Origin: Anaerolineaceae bacterium
GTDB taxonomy: Bacteria > Chloroflexota > Anaerolineae > Anaerolineales > Anaerolineaceae
Assembly: GCA_030620065.1 (NCBI GenBank)
Contig: JAUXFJ010000014.1
Coordinates: 1 to 12,983 of the forward strand
Length of the DNA: 12,983 nucleotides
Direction of reading: 5' to 3'
A program made the translations under genes and the position numbers. The notes under the pieces were generated by a model. It saw only the letters and a program-made list of their open reading frames with translations. It did no database searches and was not told the DNA's origin. Shown here one piece after another: positions 1-5,931 of the stretch. The first letter of the stretch is position 1. Every line of letters starts with the position of its first letter.

Positions 1-875
1 AGCAAGAGATCACCAAGCTCTTCTCGCAATGCGTCCATATCTTCATTATCCAAAGCTTCCAGCGTTTCATAAGCTTCTTCCAATAGATACGGTCTCAGCG
101 AAATATGTGTTTGCTCTTTATCCCATGGGCAGCCATCAGGTGCGCGCAGCCTGGCAATGATCTCTTGAAAGTCTTCAAATGCTGAACCTACTTCTAGACC
201 CGGCACATACAGCGAACTAAGCAGCCCAAAGTTTAAGCTTTTATCAATCTCGTGCAATTGCAGCATCTCGACACGTTCTTCGCTTGTACCAGCAGCATGA
301 ATCAACCTGACCGGATACTCGTCCGGATAAGTTACCATCAAGGTCAATTTGACATCTGAGGCGACAATCTTCGAATATATCTGAGCGATCAAGGCTGGTT
401 GAGAAGACACGAAACCAGGTACGTGCATACTTGAAAGTTTCACTGCATCAACCAGCGCTATCTGAGGAAAGGGGTCTAAACCCAAAGCTCGAAAAGTAGG
501 CTCCAAAAAACTCAGCCCGTCGATTATTCGCACTGATAAATTCTTCTGCCTTGCGCGTTGAACTATTTCAAGGCAAGTTGCCTCAGCCACAAAAGGGTGT
601 CCTGGTACCGCATAAGTAACACCTTCTGGTCTTTCGCCAAGCTCTATGATCGTTTCTACGATCTCTTCGAATACTTTTTCAATAGAATCATGTTTATCAT
701 ATACCGCATCAAAGGAGAAACATTTGATTGTTTCGGGTAAAGCGGCTACAGTTGGATGATAAAGCGTTCGCAGATAGATCTCATCAAGATCCGCCAGCCA
801 TGCCCAAGCCTCGCGAGTCAAAGCGCCAGCATCACCTGGACCCAATCCCAAAAGCACAATCCCTTCTTTTTTCAT
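1..875 (-). CDS. Tetrapyrrole methylase/MazG fusion protein (YabN-like), 3' end cut by window edge
   Basis: This open frame starts at the ATG at 873-875 and is still open at base 1, giving 291 visible residues. Residues 1 to about 225 look like the SAM-dependent tetrapyrrole (corrin/porphyrin) methylase fold: an N-terminal GLGPGD loop at 10-15 and a YAVPGHP motif at 88-94. Residues about 232 onward are the start of a MazG nucleoside triphosphate pyrophosphohydrolase domain: CPWDKEQTH at 249-257, the metal-binding EEAYE at 266-270, and the second acidic motif with E286 and D289 just before the cut. The same two-domain order occurs in Bacillus YabN. MazG enzymes hydrolyse NTPs to NMP and pyrophosphate, probably to clear non-canonical nucleotides; the methylase domain's substrate in such fusions is not settled. 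A GAGG lies 5 nt before the ATG. It follows rpsI after 176 bp and may have its own promoter. The C-terminus cannot be judged. Confidence 0.9.
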   Translation of the reverse strand, partial: MKKEGIVLLGLGPGDAGALTREAWAWLADLDEIYLRTLYHPTVAALPETIKCFSFDAVYDKHDSIEKVFEEIVETIIELGERPEGVTYAVPGHPFVAEATCLEIVQRARQKNLSVRIIDGLSFLEPTFRALGLDPFPQIALVDAVKLSSMHVPGFVSSQPALIAQIYSKIVASDVKLTLMVTYPDEYPVRLIHAAGTSEERVEMLQLHEIDKSLNFGLLSSLYVPGLEVGSAFEDFQEIIARLRAPDGCPWDKEQTHISLRPYLLEEAYETLEALDNEDMDALREELGDLL

Positions 876-915
876 CACAGCCTCAATTGTCTCTATCTAC
901 AAACCAAAAATATCC

Positions 916-945
916 ATTATATAAACTTAGAGACGTTGCGCGCAA
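916..945 (-). promoter_or_regulatory. Possible promoter for the mazG-like gene
   Basis: On the minus strand a perfect TATAAT lies at 916-921, about 41 nt before the mazG-like ATG. The best -35 candidate is TTGCGC at 940-945, 18 bp upstream; it keeps only the TTG of the consensus and lies in the centre of the 26-bp palindrome. The -10 is convincing by sequence and the -35 is weak, so this is tentative. AT-rich intergenic DNA can give TATAAT by chance. Confidence 0.35.
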
Positions 946-953
946 CGTCTCTA
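928..953. repeat. 26-bp perfect palindrome in the rpsI/mazG-like spacer
   Basis: The arm tagagacgttgcg at 928-940 is followed directly by its exact reverse complement at 941-953, with no spacer. As RNA it could fold into a long hairpin with a small loop, but no clear U-run follows on the minus strand, so it is not a textbook intrinsic terminator. From memory it resembles a dispersed palindrome with the same arms found in intergenic regions of cyanobacteria and some other phyla; this is recall and was not checked. It could act as a dispersed repeat, a bidirectional mRNA-end hairpin for rpsI, or a protein-binding site. Confidence 0.9.
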
Positions 954-1051
954 TATTAATCATAATGACCAAAGACCCAAACAGGCACTCCAGATCATGT
1001 TTATAATGCCTGCGCAGTCATATCCACTAATCGCAGGTCTGAACATCCAAA

Positions 1052-1447
1052 TTAACGTTTGGTATAGGTCGGCGCCTTACGGGCACGCTTCAAACCAGGT
1101 TTCTTGCGTTCCTTGACGCGTGGGTCGCGGGTTAAGAAACCCTTCTTACGCAGCAAGGGACGTGCTTCTTCGTCCATCTTCACCAACGCACGTGCCAGTC
1201 CTAATAGGACTGCATCACGCTGACCGGTCACCCCGCCGCCTTTGACTTTAACGCTGACATCAAAATTCTTGCCAGCCTGGCCAGCAGCCTCTAATGGGGC
1301 GATAATCGCAGGTGCATCACCAAGGCGAGTGAAATATTCTTCGAGCTTCTTATCATTAATCGTAAATTCACCTGAGCCAGCCATGAGGCGCACTCGGGCA
1401 GTACTTTCTTTACGACGACCAACAGCTTCAAAATATTGGATTGCCAT
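1052..1447 (-). CDS. rpsI: 30S ribosomal protein uS9
   Basis: The 131-residue product is full length for uS9 (E. coli has 130). The N-terminal FEAVGRRKESTARVRL segment, the central GGGVTGQ turn, and the basic C-terminal tail ending YTKR are family hallmarks. The tail threads into the 30S P site, where its last arginine contacts P-site tRNA. The ATG at 1445-1447 is preceded by GAGGG 4 nt upstream, with AGGAG a little further out. It lies 17 nt after rplM, and the rplM-rpsI pairing is near-universal in bacteria. No strong terminator follows; the 176-bp spacer with a palindrome comes next, so this is probably the last gene of the ribosomal transcript. Confidence 0.98.
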   Translation of the reverse strand: MAIQYFEAVGRRKESTARVRLMAGSGEFTINDKKLEEYFTRLGDAPAIIAPLEAAGQAGKNFDVSVKVKGGGVTGQRDAVLLGLARALVKMDEEARPLLRKKGFLTRDPRVKERKKPGLKRARKAPTYTKR

Positions 1448-1464
1448 ATTCCCTCATTACTCCT

Positions 1465-1890
1465 TTATTCAAACGGTTTGGGGTTCTGTGCTTGATGAGG
1501 ATGCTCCGAACCACCGTAAACCTTGAGGTTACTCAATAATATCTTGGTTAATTTGTTCTTTGGCAGCATGCCCCTTACGGCTAAACGGATCACACGATCA
1601 GGATGTTTTTCCAATTGATTGCGCAGACTGATCTGTTTTAAACCACCGGGATAAAGGGTATGATGATAATACATTTTTGTATCATATCGCGTCGGATGGA
1701 CGGATATTTCCTTGGCATTAATCACCACGACGTGATCGCCCATCAACACCCCCGGTGTGTAAGTGGGTTTATGTTTGCCAATTAATATAGAGGCTAATTT
1801 GGTAGCCAGACGACCCAGGTTTTTCCCTGCAGCATCAACCAGATACCATTCACCTTCTATCTTACCTTTCGGAATATATGTTTTTTCCAC
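1465..1890 (-). CDS. rplM: 50S ribosomal protein uL13
   Basis: uL13 is an early-assembly protein that binds domain II of 23S rRNA. I start it at the GTG at 1888-1890, giving 141 residues (E. coli 142) beginning with the typical KTYIPK lead-in. A GGAG lies 9 nt upstream of that GTG. An upstream TTG at 1924-1926 would add 12 residues but lacks a good ribosome-binding site. Family features include EWYLVDAAGKNLGRLAT near the N-terminus, the GKHKPTYTPG segment, and the RGMLPKNKL signature in the second half. The gene is 17 nt before rpsI and 83 nt after truA; that gap holds only a weak promoter-like pair (TTGAAC at 1940-1945 and TATCTT at 1916-1921). Confidence 0.96.
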   Translation of the reverse strand: MEKTYIPKGKIEGEWYLVDAAGKNLGRLATKLASILIGKHKPTYTPGVLMGDHVVVINAKEISVHPTRYDTKMYYHHTLYPGGLKQISLRNQLEKHPDRVIRLAVRGMLPKNKLTKILLSNLKVYGGSEHPHQAQNPKPFE

Positions 1891-1973
1891 TGTTACTTTC
1901 TCCGTTTTCGTCAATAAGATATTCAATCAAAGCATTCTTGTTCAATTCACTGCCCTGAAAAATAATCTCAGAA

Positions 1974-2711
1974 TTATGCCTTGTAAAACACTCCCGTGAG
2001 AGTAAGCCCCTGAGGGGGAGCCAAGCCAACTAAATTGATTTTGCCTGTTTCCAATCCTCTCTTGATTATACTGACTTCTTCCTTACCTTGGCCAATCATC
2101 ACCAGAACATTTACAATGCGGCGTACCATATGATAAAGAAAGGCATTCGCTCGGATGTTGAAAATTAAACCATCCTGCTCAGTGTTCCAACTTGCCTCGA
2201 ATACTGATCGAATAGTCATGCCGCCTGGTTTCATCGCCCGGCCAAGTGGTGCAAAATCATGCTCACCAATCAGATCCGTAGCAGCTGCATTCATCAGAGT
2301 TACATCTGGTTCAGGCCAGACACGCCAAGCTGTGCGTTCTTTCAAGGGATTCCGCAATGGCTTTAGGTAAATCTGGTACTGATACTCCCGAGCGTAAGCA
2401 TCAAATCGGGGATGAAAATCATCTGCTACCTGTCTGATGGCTTGTGCTGCAATGTCATCCGGCAGGTTTGCGTTTAAAGCTCGTAACAGGGTCTCTGGGC
2501 TGTGCGTCCAATCCAAGTTAAAACTAATCACCTGACCAGTGGCATGCACACCGCTGTCTGTTCGACCGGCAGCTAAAACTGATCTTTCCTGCCAACCCAA
2601 GCGCTGCAGTCCTGCTTCAACTTCTTGCTGAACGCTATTGGCAGAAGCCTGTCGCTGAAACCCAGCGTAACGAGTGCCATCATAAGCAAGAATAACTTTG
2701 TAATGTGCCAT
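1974..2711 (-). CDS. truA: tRNA pseudouridine(38-40) synthase TruA
   Basis: TruA isomerises uridines 38, 39 and 40 in the tRNA anticodon stem-loop to pseudouridine. The protein is 245 residues from the ATG at 2709-2711, close to the length of Gram-positive TruA. The catalytic aspartate is D52 in RTDSGVHATGQ (50-60); Y110 is the conserved active-site tyrosine; FLYHMVRR at 191-198 is the C-terminal motif. The N-terminus (ILAYDGTRYAGFQRQ) is typical. An ATG 15 nt upstream (2724-2726) would add five residues, but GGAG sits 4 nt before the chosen start and nothing comparable precedes the other. It follows rplQ after 51 nt containing two hairpins, one of which touches its ribosome-binding site. The rplQ-truA-rplM order is common outside Proteobacteria. 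Confidence 0.96.
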   Translation of the reverse strand: MAHYKVILAYDGTRYAGFQRQASANSVQQEVEAGLQRLGWQERSVLAAGRTDSGVHATGQVISFNLDWTHSPETLLRALNANLPDDIAAQAIRQVADDFHPRFDAYAREYQYQIYLKPLRNPLKERTAWRVWPEPDVTLMNAAATDLIGEHDFAPLGRAMKPGGMTIRSVFEASWNTEQDGLIFNIRANAFLYHMVRRIVNVLVMIGQGKEEVSIIKRGLETGKINLVGLAPPQGLTLTGVFYKA

Positions 2712-2717
2712 ACCGCT

Positions 2718-2732
2718 CCGGCTCATCGCCGG
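2718..2732 (-). promoter_or_regulatory. Small hairpin overlapping the truA ribosome-binding site
   Basis: On the transcript, CCGGC at 2728-2732 can pair with GCCGG at 2718-2722 around a 5-nt loop. The truA Shine-Dalgarno GGAG occupies 2716-2719, so two of its bases would be in the stem. Together with the stronger hairpin just upstream, this could lower truA translation relative to rplQ. This is inferred from base pairing only. Confidence 0.4.
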
Positions 2733-2741
2733 TTGATGTTA

Positions 2742-2762
2742 TCCCTGAGAAAGTCTCAGGGA
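2742..2762 (-). promoter_or_regulatory. Hairpin directly after the rplQ stop codon
   Basis: The arms tccctgaga (2742-2750) and tctcaggga (2754-2762) are perfect 9-bp complements around a 3-nt loop. The structure begins one base after the rplQ stop at 2763-2765. The minus-strand bases after it (TAACATC) are not a U-run, so it is not a classic terminator. It could stabilise the upstream mRNA 3' end, be a processing site, or pause polymerase between the ribosomal genes and truA. Confidence 0.6.
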
Positions 2763-3146
2763 CTATTCCTCGACTAATTCGATCAGAGCCATCTCAGCTC
2801 CGTCGCCTGTCCGTGGACCCAGTTTAAGAATACGTGTATAACCACCATTTCTCTCTGTGAAACGCGGTCCAATATCATCAAATAACTTCCGGATGATCAT
2901 ATCACTACCGTTACCCAATTTGCGAGCCGCCAAACGCCTGGCGTTCACTTTTTGGATTTCATCGCCAGCCTGGCTGTTCCGCGCCAAGGTAATCAATTTT
3001 TCAGCATCACCTTGAATAGCCTTAGCCTTGGTAATGGTAGTTTTGATACGTTCATGTTCAAAAAGCTGCCTTATCATCGTCTTGCGCATGGCAGTACGGT
3101 GCCCACCAGATCGTCCAAGACGGTATCCTTTTACTCGATGTCGCAT
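2763..3146 (-). CDS. rplQ: 50S ribosomal protein bL17
   Basis: bL17 is a bacteria-specific 50S protein near the exit tunnel. At 127 residues it equals the E. coli length. The N-terminus RHRVKGYRLGRSGGHRTAM, the following LFEHERIKTTITKAKA helix, and the C-terminal GGYTRILKLGPRTGDGAEMALIEL region are diagnostic. ATG at 3144-3146 is preceded by AGGA at 7 nt, which overlaps the rpoA stop region; the gap from rpoA is only 9 nt, so coupling is likely. It closes the alpha operon in the usual rpoA-rplQ order and is followed at once by a 9-bp hairpin. Confidence 0.98.
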   Translation of the reverse strand: MRHRVKGYRLGRSGGHRTAMRKTMIRQLFEHERIKTTITKAKAIQGDAEKLITLARNSQAGDEIQKVNARRLAARKLGNGSDMIIRKLFDDIGPRFTERNGGYTRILKLGPRTGDGAEMALIELVEE

Positions 3147-3155
3147 AATAGCTTC

Positions 3156-4118
3156 CTACTCCACAATTTCTTCTTCAATAAATCCCTTCTCGGTCATCTT
3201 GGCTTTAAGTTCTGTTAAGCTCTTATCACCAAAATTGCGAATAGAGAGTACAGCTTCCTCACCTTTTTCCAGTAGTTCAATCACATCGCCAACCATGGTA
3301 ATGCCTGTGCGCTTCAAGGAGTTGAAAACACGCACTGAAAGGTCCAAGTTTTCGATCGGTGTCTCTGCAACTTCATTTGGTATTGTGTCGGCGATCTCTT
3401 CAACAACCTCCGGAGCTATCAGCATTTCCTCGCTGATACCGGCAATGTAATTCAGCTGTTTGACCAATACACGTGCAGAGTCAATCATCGCCTTTTCGGG
3501 TGGAATTGTTCCATCTGTCCAAATCTCAAGTACCAGCTTATCATAATTAGTGCTCTTGCCAACACGGGTACTACCTACAGACCAATTCACACGCTTTACC
3601 GGTGTAAATATAGCATCTACAGGTAATTCACCGATCGGCAACTTATCAAGACGTTCTCCTGCAGGTGAATAGCCTAAACCACGCTCAACCGTCAGATCTA
3701 TTTCCAAACTGGCTTTCTTATCATCCACCGTGAAGAGGTACAGATCAGGATTAATGATCTCAACCTCGGAAGGGCAGATTATATCTGCTGCTGTCACAGT
3801 ACCTTCACCATGAACATCCAAATGCACATGCGAGATATCAACATCGAAAAGTTTCATCCGTAACTGCTTGATCTGCAGTATTACCTGAATGACATCTTCT
3901 CGTACTCCAGGGATACTGCTAAACTCATGTAACACATCCCTTATGTGCAAAGATGTTACCGCGACCCCTTTCAAAGAAGAAAGCAGTATTCTACGGAGTG
4001 AATTCCCAACAGTGGTTCCAAAGCCTCGCTCAAGAGGGCTTATTGTAAACTTGCCGTAGTTACAGGCTTCATCCACCCGTTCAATTTTTGGTGCTACCAT
4101 TTCCAATGTTCTAGTCAC
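3156..4118 (-). CDS. rpoA: RNA polymerase subunit alpha
   Basis: RpoA dimerises to nucleate core RNA polymerase and its C-terminal domain contacts UP elements and activators. The 320-residue product has the N-terminal domain with ISPLERGFGTTVGNSLRR (27-43) and a C-terminal domain from about 255. Residues matching the E. coli DNA-binding determinants are present: R263, N266, G297, K299 and S300. A flexible acidic linker spans about 233-256. The start is GTG at 4116-4118, chosen because AAGGGG lies 6 nt upstream; an in-frame ATG six codons later has no such site. The gene follows rpsD after 49 nt containing a small hairpin and precedes rplQ by 9 nt. Confidence 0.98.
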   Translation of the reverse strand: MTRTLEMVAPKIERVDEACNYGKFTISPLERGFGTTVGNSLRRILLSSLKGVAVTSLHIRDVLHEFSSIPGVREDVIQVILQIKQLRMKLFDVDISHVHLDVHGEGTVTAADIICPSEVEIINPDLYLFTVDDKKASLEIDLTVERGLGYSPAGERLDKLPIGELPVDAIFTPVKRVNWSVGSTRVGKSTNYDKLVLEIWTDGTIPPEKAMIDSARVLVKQLNYIAGISEEMLIAPEVVEEIADTIPNEVAETPIENLDLSVRVFNSLKRTGITMVGDVIELLEKGEEAVLSIRNFGDKSLTELKAKMTEKGFIEEEIVE

Positions 4119-4134
4119 GTTTTACCCCTTACCG

Positions 4135-4152
4135 GTGCAAATTTTCTTGCAC
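4135..4152 (-). promoter_or_regulatory. Hairpin in the rpsD-rpoA gap
   Basis: The arms gtgcaa (4135-4140) and ttgcac (4147-4152) are exact complements with a 6-nt loop. The hairpin ends about 5 nt before the rpoA Shine-Dalgarno AAGGGG at 4125-4130. It has no U-run after it. It could be an RNase site or tune rpoA translation relative to rpsD; function is inferred. Confidence 0.45.
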
Positions 4153-4167
4153 ATAACAAAGTTTGAA

Positions 4168-4806
4168 TTAGCGTGAATAATACTCAACGATCAACTGCTC
4201 GTTCAGAGCCCCGTCAATTTCAGCACGTTCGGGTAAACGCAGAACCCGACCAGAAAAATTATTTAAATCGCGCTCCAGCCATGTTGGGACTGTTCTGGAT
4301 TCAGCTACTTCCTTCAGACCTGAAAAATACCCATTCTCGCGTGATCCTTCCTTCACCATCACAACATCATCTGGTTTAACCAGCGCTGAAGGAACATCTA
4401 ACTTGCGGCCGTTTACAATGATATGCCCGTGGGTAACGATCAAACGTGCTTGAGAACGACTCACACCGAACCCAAGGCGATAGACCACATTATCCAAACG
4501 AGATTCCAGAATCTGCAGCAAGTTAAAACCTGTCAGTCCACGGCGCTTCTGAGCAAGGTGAAAATAGCGTCTGAACTGACGTTCCAAGATGCCATAAATA
4601 CGTCGTGCTTTTTGCTTAGCTCGCAATTGGCGTGAATAATCTGATTCACGACCAGGGCGTCGTCGCCCAAAGCGTCCATGCATGCCAGGCGGATAACCAC
4701 GCTTTTCAAAGGCACACTTAGGCGTAAAGCAACGTTCTCCTTTTAGGAATAGCTTCTCGCCTTCGCGTCTACATAATTTACAAACCGCATCGGTGTATCT
4801 TGCCAT
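4168..4806 (-). CDS. rpsD: 30S ribosomal protein uS4, zinc-binding form
   Basis: uS4 is a primary 16S rRNA binder that starts 5'-domain assembly and, in E. coli, represses the alpha operon by binding its mRNA leader. The 212-residue protein has C9, C12, C26 and C31 near the N-terminus, the zinc-binding (C+) version, and a central S4 RNA-binding domain from about 95 to 160 (SRLDNVVYRLGFGVSRSQAR and GHIIVNG). The C-terminus ending VEYYSR is typical. ATG at 4804-4806 has GAGG 7 nt upstream. It sits 26 nt after rpsK and 49 nt before rpoA, as in E. coli and unlike Bacillus, where rpsD lies elsewhere. Autoregulation here is possible but not shown. Confidence 0.98.
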   Translation of the reverse strand: MARYTDAVCKLCRREGEKLFLKGERCFTPKCAFEKRGYPPGMHGRFGRRRPGRESDYSRQLRAKQKARRIYGILERQFRRYFHLAQKRRGLTGFNLLQILESRLDNVVYRLGFGVSRSQARLIVTHGHIIVNGRKLDVPSALVKPDDVVMVKEGSRENGYFSGLKEVAESRTVPTWLERDLNNFSGRVLRLPERAEIDGALNEQLIVEYYSR

Positions 4807-4832
4807 TTATATTCCTCTCTTATCCATACTTT

Positions 4833-5237
4833 CTATACGCGGCGTTTCTTTGGTGGCCGGCAGCCATTGTGCGGTATCGGGGTGACATCTGATATCAACC
4901 GTACTTTGATACCCAATGCTTGCACAGCACGAATTGCGGATTCACGTCCTGGGCCAGGCCCCTTCACGAACATATCCACTTCTTGAATACCCATGGATTG
5001 CGCAACCTTCATCGTTTTTTCAGCGGCTAAACGGGCAGCAAAAGGCGTGCTTTTACGCGAGCCCTTAAATCCTGCTGAACCTGCACTTCCCCAACATACC
5101 GTATTTCCCTGCAAATCGGTCACGGTAATGATCGTATTGTTGAAGGACGCAAAAACATGAACCTGCGCTGTTGAGATCTGACGCTTGACCTTACGCGAAC
5201 TGGTTGGTCGCCGAGTTGGTCGTGCTTGTTTGGCCAT
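4833..5237 (-). CDS. rpsK: 30S ribosomal protein uS11
   Basis: uS11 sits on the 30S platform near the Shine-Dalgarno helix. The product is 134 residues (E. coli 129) with the conserved FASFNNTIITVTDLQGN strand region (29-45), VKGPGPGRESAIRA (91-104), and the C-terminal signature DVTPIPHNGCRPPKK. N124-G125 matches the site that is converted to isoaspartate in E. coli uS11; whether that occurs here is unknown. ATG at 5235-5237 has GAGG 8 nt upstream. It is separated from rpsM by 103 nt, the longest gap inside the ribosomal cluster, which holds a nested inverted repeat. Confidence 0.98.
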   Translation of the reverse strand: MAKQARPTRRPTSSRKVKRQISTAQVHVFASFNNTIITVTDLQGNTVCWGSAGSAGFKGSRKSTPFAARLAAEKTMKVAQSMGIQEVDMFVKGPGPGRESAIRAVQALGIKVRLISDVTPIPHNGCRPPKKRRV

Positions 5238-5281
5238 AATTACTACCTCACTAAAATTAAGATCACTTGTTTATCCATAGC

Positions 5282-5317
5282 TGAGCAGCCGCGGGGGAGA
5301 AAGGACCCCAGAGCTCA
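5282..5317 (-). promoter_or_regulatory. Nested inverted repeat in the rpsM-rpsK gap
   Basis: Outer arms tgagc (5282-5286) and gctca (5313-5317) enclose inner arms ggggg (5293-5297) and cccc (5306-5309) with an 8-nt loop. The predicted transcript structure is GC-rich in otherwise AU-rich surroundings. No U-run follows, so it is not an obvious terminator. Its position between two ribosomal genes suggests a candidate mRNA-binding target or processing element; this is inference. Confidence 0.5.
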
Positions 5318-5340
5318 ATCATGGAAAAATACCATTAGGT

Positions 5341-5730
5341 TTATTTCTTTGTTGCACCACGACGGCGGCCGCGGCCAGCAACTGTCTTTTTTGGACCCTT
5401 GCGTGTGCGCGCATTCGTCTTCGTACGCTGACCACGTACCGGCAAACCGCGTCGGTGGCGTAAACCACGATAGCAGCCAATTTCGATCAGGCGTTTGATG
5501 TTCATTTGAATTTCCCTGCGCAAATCACCTTCCACCTTGAGATTTCCGGAGATATACTCACGCAGTTTCGAAACTTCTTGGTCTGTCAAATCCTTCACGC
5601 GCGTATCCGGGCTTACACCGGTCGCAGCAAGAATCTCATCTGCCCGTGTTGGGCCAATGCCATATATGTACCGCAGTCCAATTTCAACCCGCTTATTACG
5701 CGGCAGGTCAATACCCTCAATACGTGCCAT
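5341..5730 (-). CDS. rpsM: 30S ribosomal protein uS13
   Basis: uS13 forms bridges between the 30S head and the 50S subunit and its tail contacts P-site tRNA. The 129-residue product is slightly longer than in E. coli (118) because of its basic C-terminal tail. Hallmarks are GIDLPRNKRVEIGLRYIYGIG at the start, a helix-hairpin region around ILAATGVS, and CYRGLRHRRGLPVRGQRTKTNART. ATG at 5728-5730 is preceded by AAGGA overlapping the rpmJ stop codon, 8 nt upstream. It follows rpmJ after 11 nt, giving the usual rpmJ-rpsM-rpsK order. Confidence 0.98.
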   Translation of the reverse strand: MARIEGIDLPRNKRVEIGLRYIYGIGPTRADEILAATGVSPDTRVKDLTDQEVSKLREYISGNLKVEGDLRREIQMNIKRLIEIGCYRGLRHRRGLPVRGQRTKTNARTRKGPKKTVAGRGRRRGATKK

Positions 5731-5741
5731 AGTATAATTCC

Positions 5742-5855
5742 TTATCCTTGTCGCTGTTTATGCTTTGGATTTTCGCAAATCACGTATAAACGGCCATTGC
5801 GCTTGACGATCTTGCATTTCGCACAGCGCTTTTTTATTGATGACGAAACTTTCAT
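5742..5855 (-). CDS. rpmJ: 50S ribosomal protein bL36, zinc-binding form
   Basis: This 37-codon gene is easily missed because of its length. It begins MKVSSSIKKRCAKCK and ends PKHKQRQG. C11, C14, C27 and H32 form the CCCH zinc ribbon of the canonical zinc-type bL36; the family is 37-38 residues, so it is complete. bL36 is the smallest 50S protein and sits near the base of the L7/L12 stalk. ATG at 5853-5855 is preceded by a strong AAGGAG 8 nt upstream. It is 11 nt before rpsM and 92 nt after map. That gap contains a good promoter but no infA, which often occupies the place between map and rpmJ. Confidence 0.97.
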   Translation of the reverse strand: MKVSSSIKKRCAKCKIVKRNGRLYVICENPKHKQRQG

Positions 5856-5892
5856 CAGGCTTACTCCTTCTCACCATTACCACAAAGTTGTA

Positions 5893-5921
5893 ATTATAAC
5901 TGTTCTTATGTCTTTCGTCCA
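5893..5921 (-). promoter_or_regulatory. Predicted sigma-70-type promoter before rpmJ
   Basis: On the minus strand TGGACG (5916-5921, 4 of 6 consensus bases) is followed after exactly 17 bp by a perfect TATAAT (5893-5898). Transcription would start near 5886, giving a leader of about 31 nt before the rpmJ ATG. It lies in one of the few long gaps in the cluster and would let the alpha operon (rpmJ-rpsM-rpsK-rpsD-rpoA-rplQ) be expressed independently of the spc genes. The match is by eye and not tested. Confidence 0.6.
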
Positions 5922-5931
5922 GCACATAAGA
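5904..5931. repeat. Inverted repeat around the -35 of the rpmJ promoter
   Basis: The arms tcttatgt (5904-5911 region) and acataaga (5924-5931) are perfect 8-bp complements with a 12-bp centre that contains the predicted -35 element at 5916-5921. This could be an operator for a dimeric regulator, or a weak hairpin at the 3' end of the map transcript. The arms are AT-rich and no T-run follows, so termination is less likely. Confidence 0.5.

Larger units (their letters stand above)
876..1051. other. Intergenic region between rpsI and the mazG-like gene
   Basis: This is the longest gene-free stretch in the window (176 bp). It holds the palindrome at 928-953, the TATAAT at 916-921 and a weak inverted repeat (caggca at 982-987 with tgcctg at 1007-1012, 19-nt loop). 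On the minus strand that repeat is followed by a short, interrupted T-rich stretch, which could be a poor terminator for the ribosomal operon. I see no coding sequence in it. Confidence 0.6.

Noticed and set aside
889..954. 8-nt direct repeat gtctctat at 889-896 and 947-954 as a target-site duplication around the palindrome
   Set aside because: The second copy is part of the palindrome arm itself, so it does not flank the element as an insertion duplication would.
982..1012. Inverted repeat caggca/tgcctg after rpsI as an intrinsic terminator
   Set aside because: The stem is only 6 bp with a 19-nt loop and the following T-rich stretch is interrupted by GGG, so it is too weak to call.
1916..1945. 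Promoter-like TTGAAC and TATCTT with 18-bp spacing before rplM
   Set aside because: Both hexamers are imperfect and the gap is AT-rich; it is mentioned under rplM but not called as a promoter.
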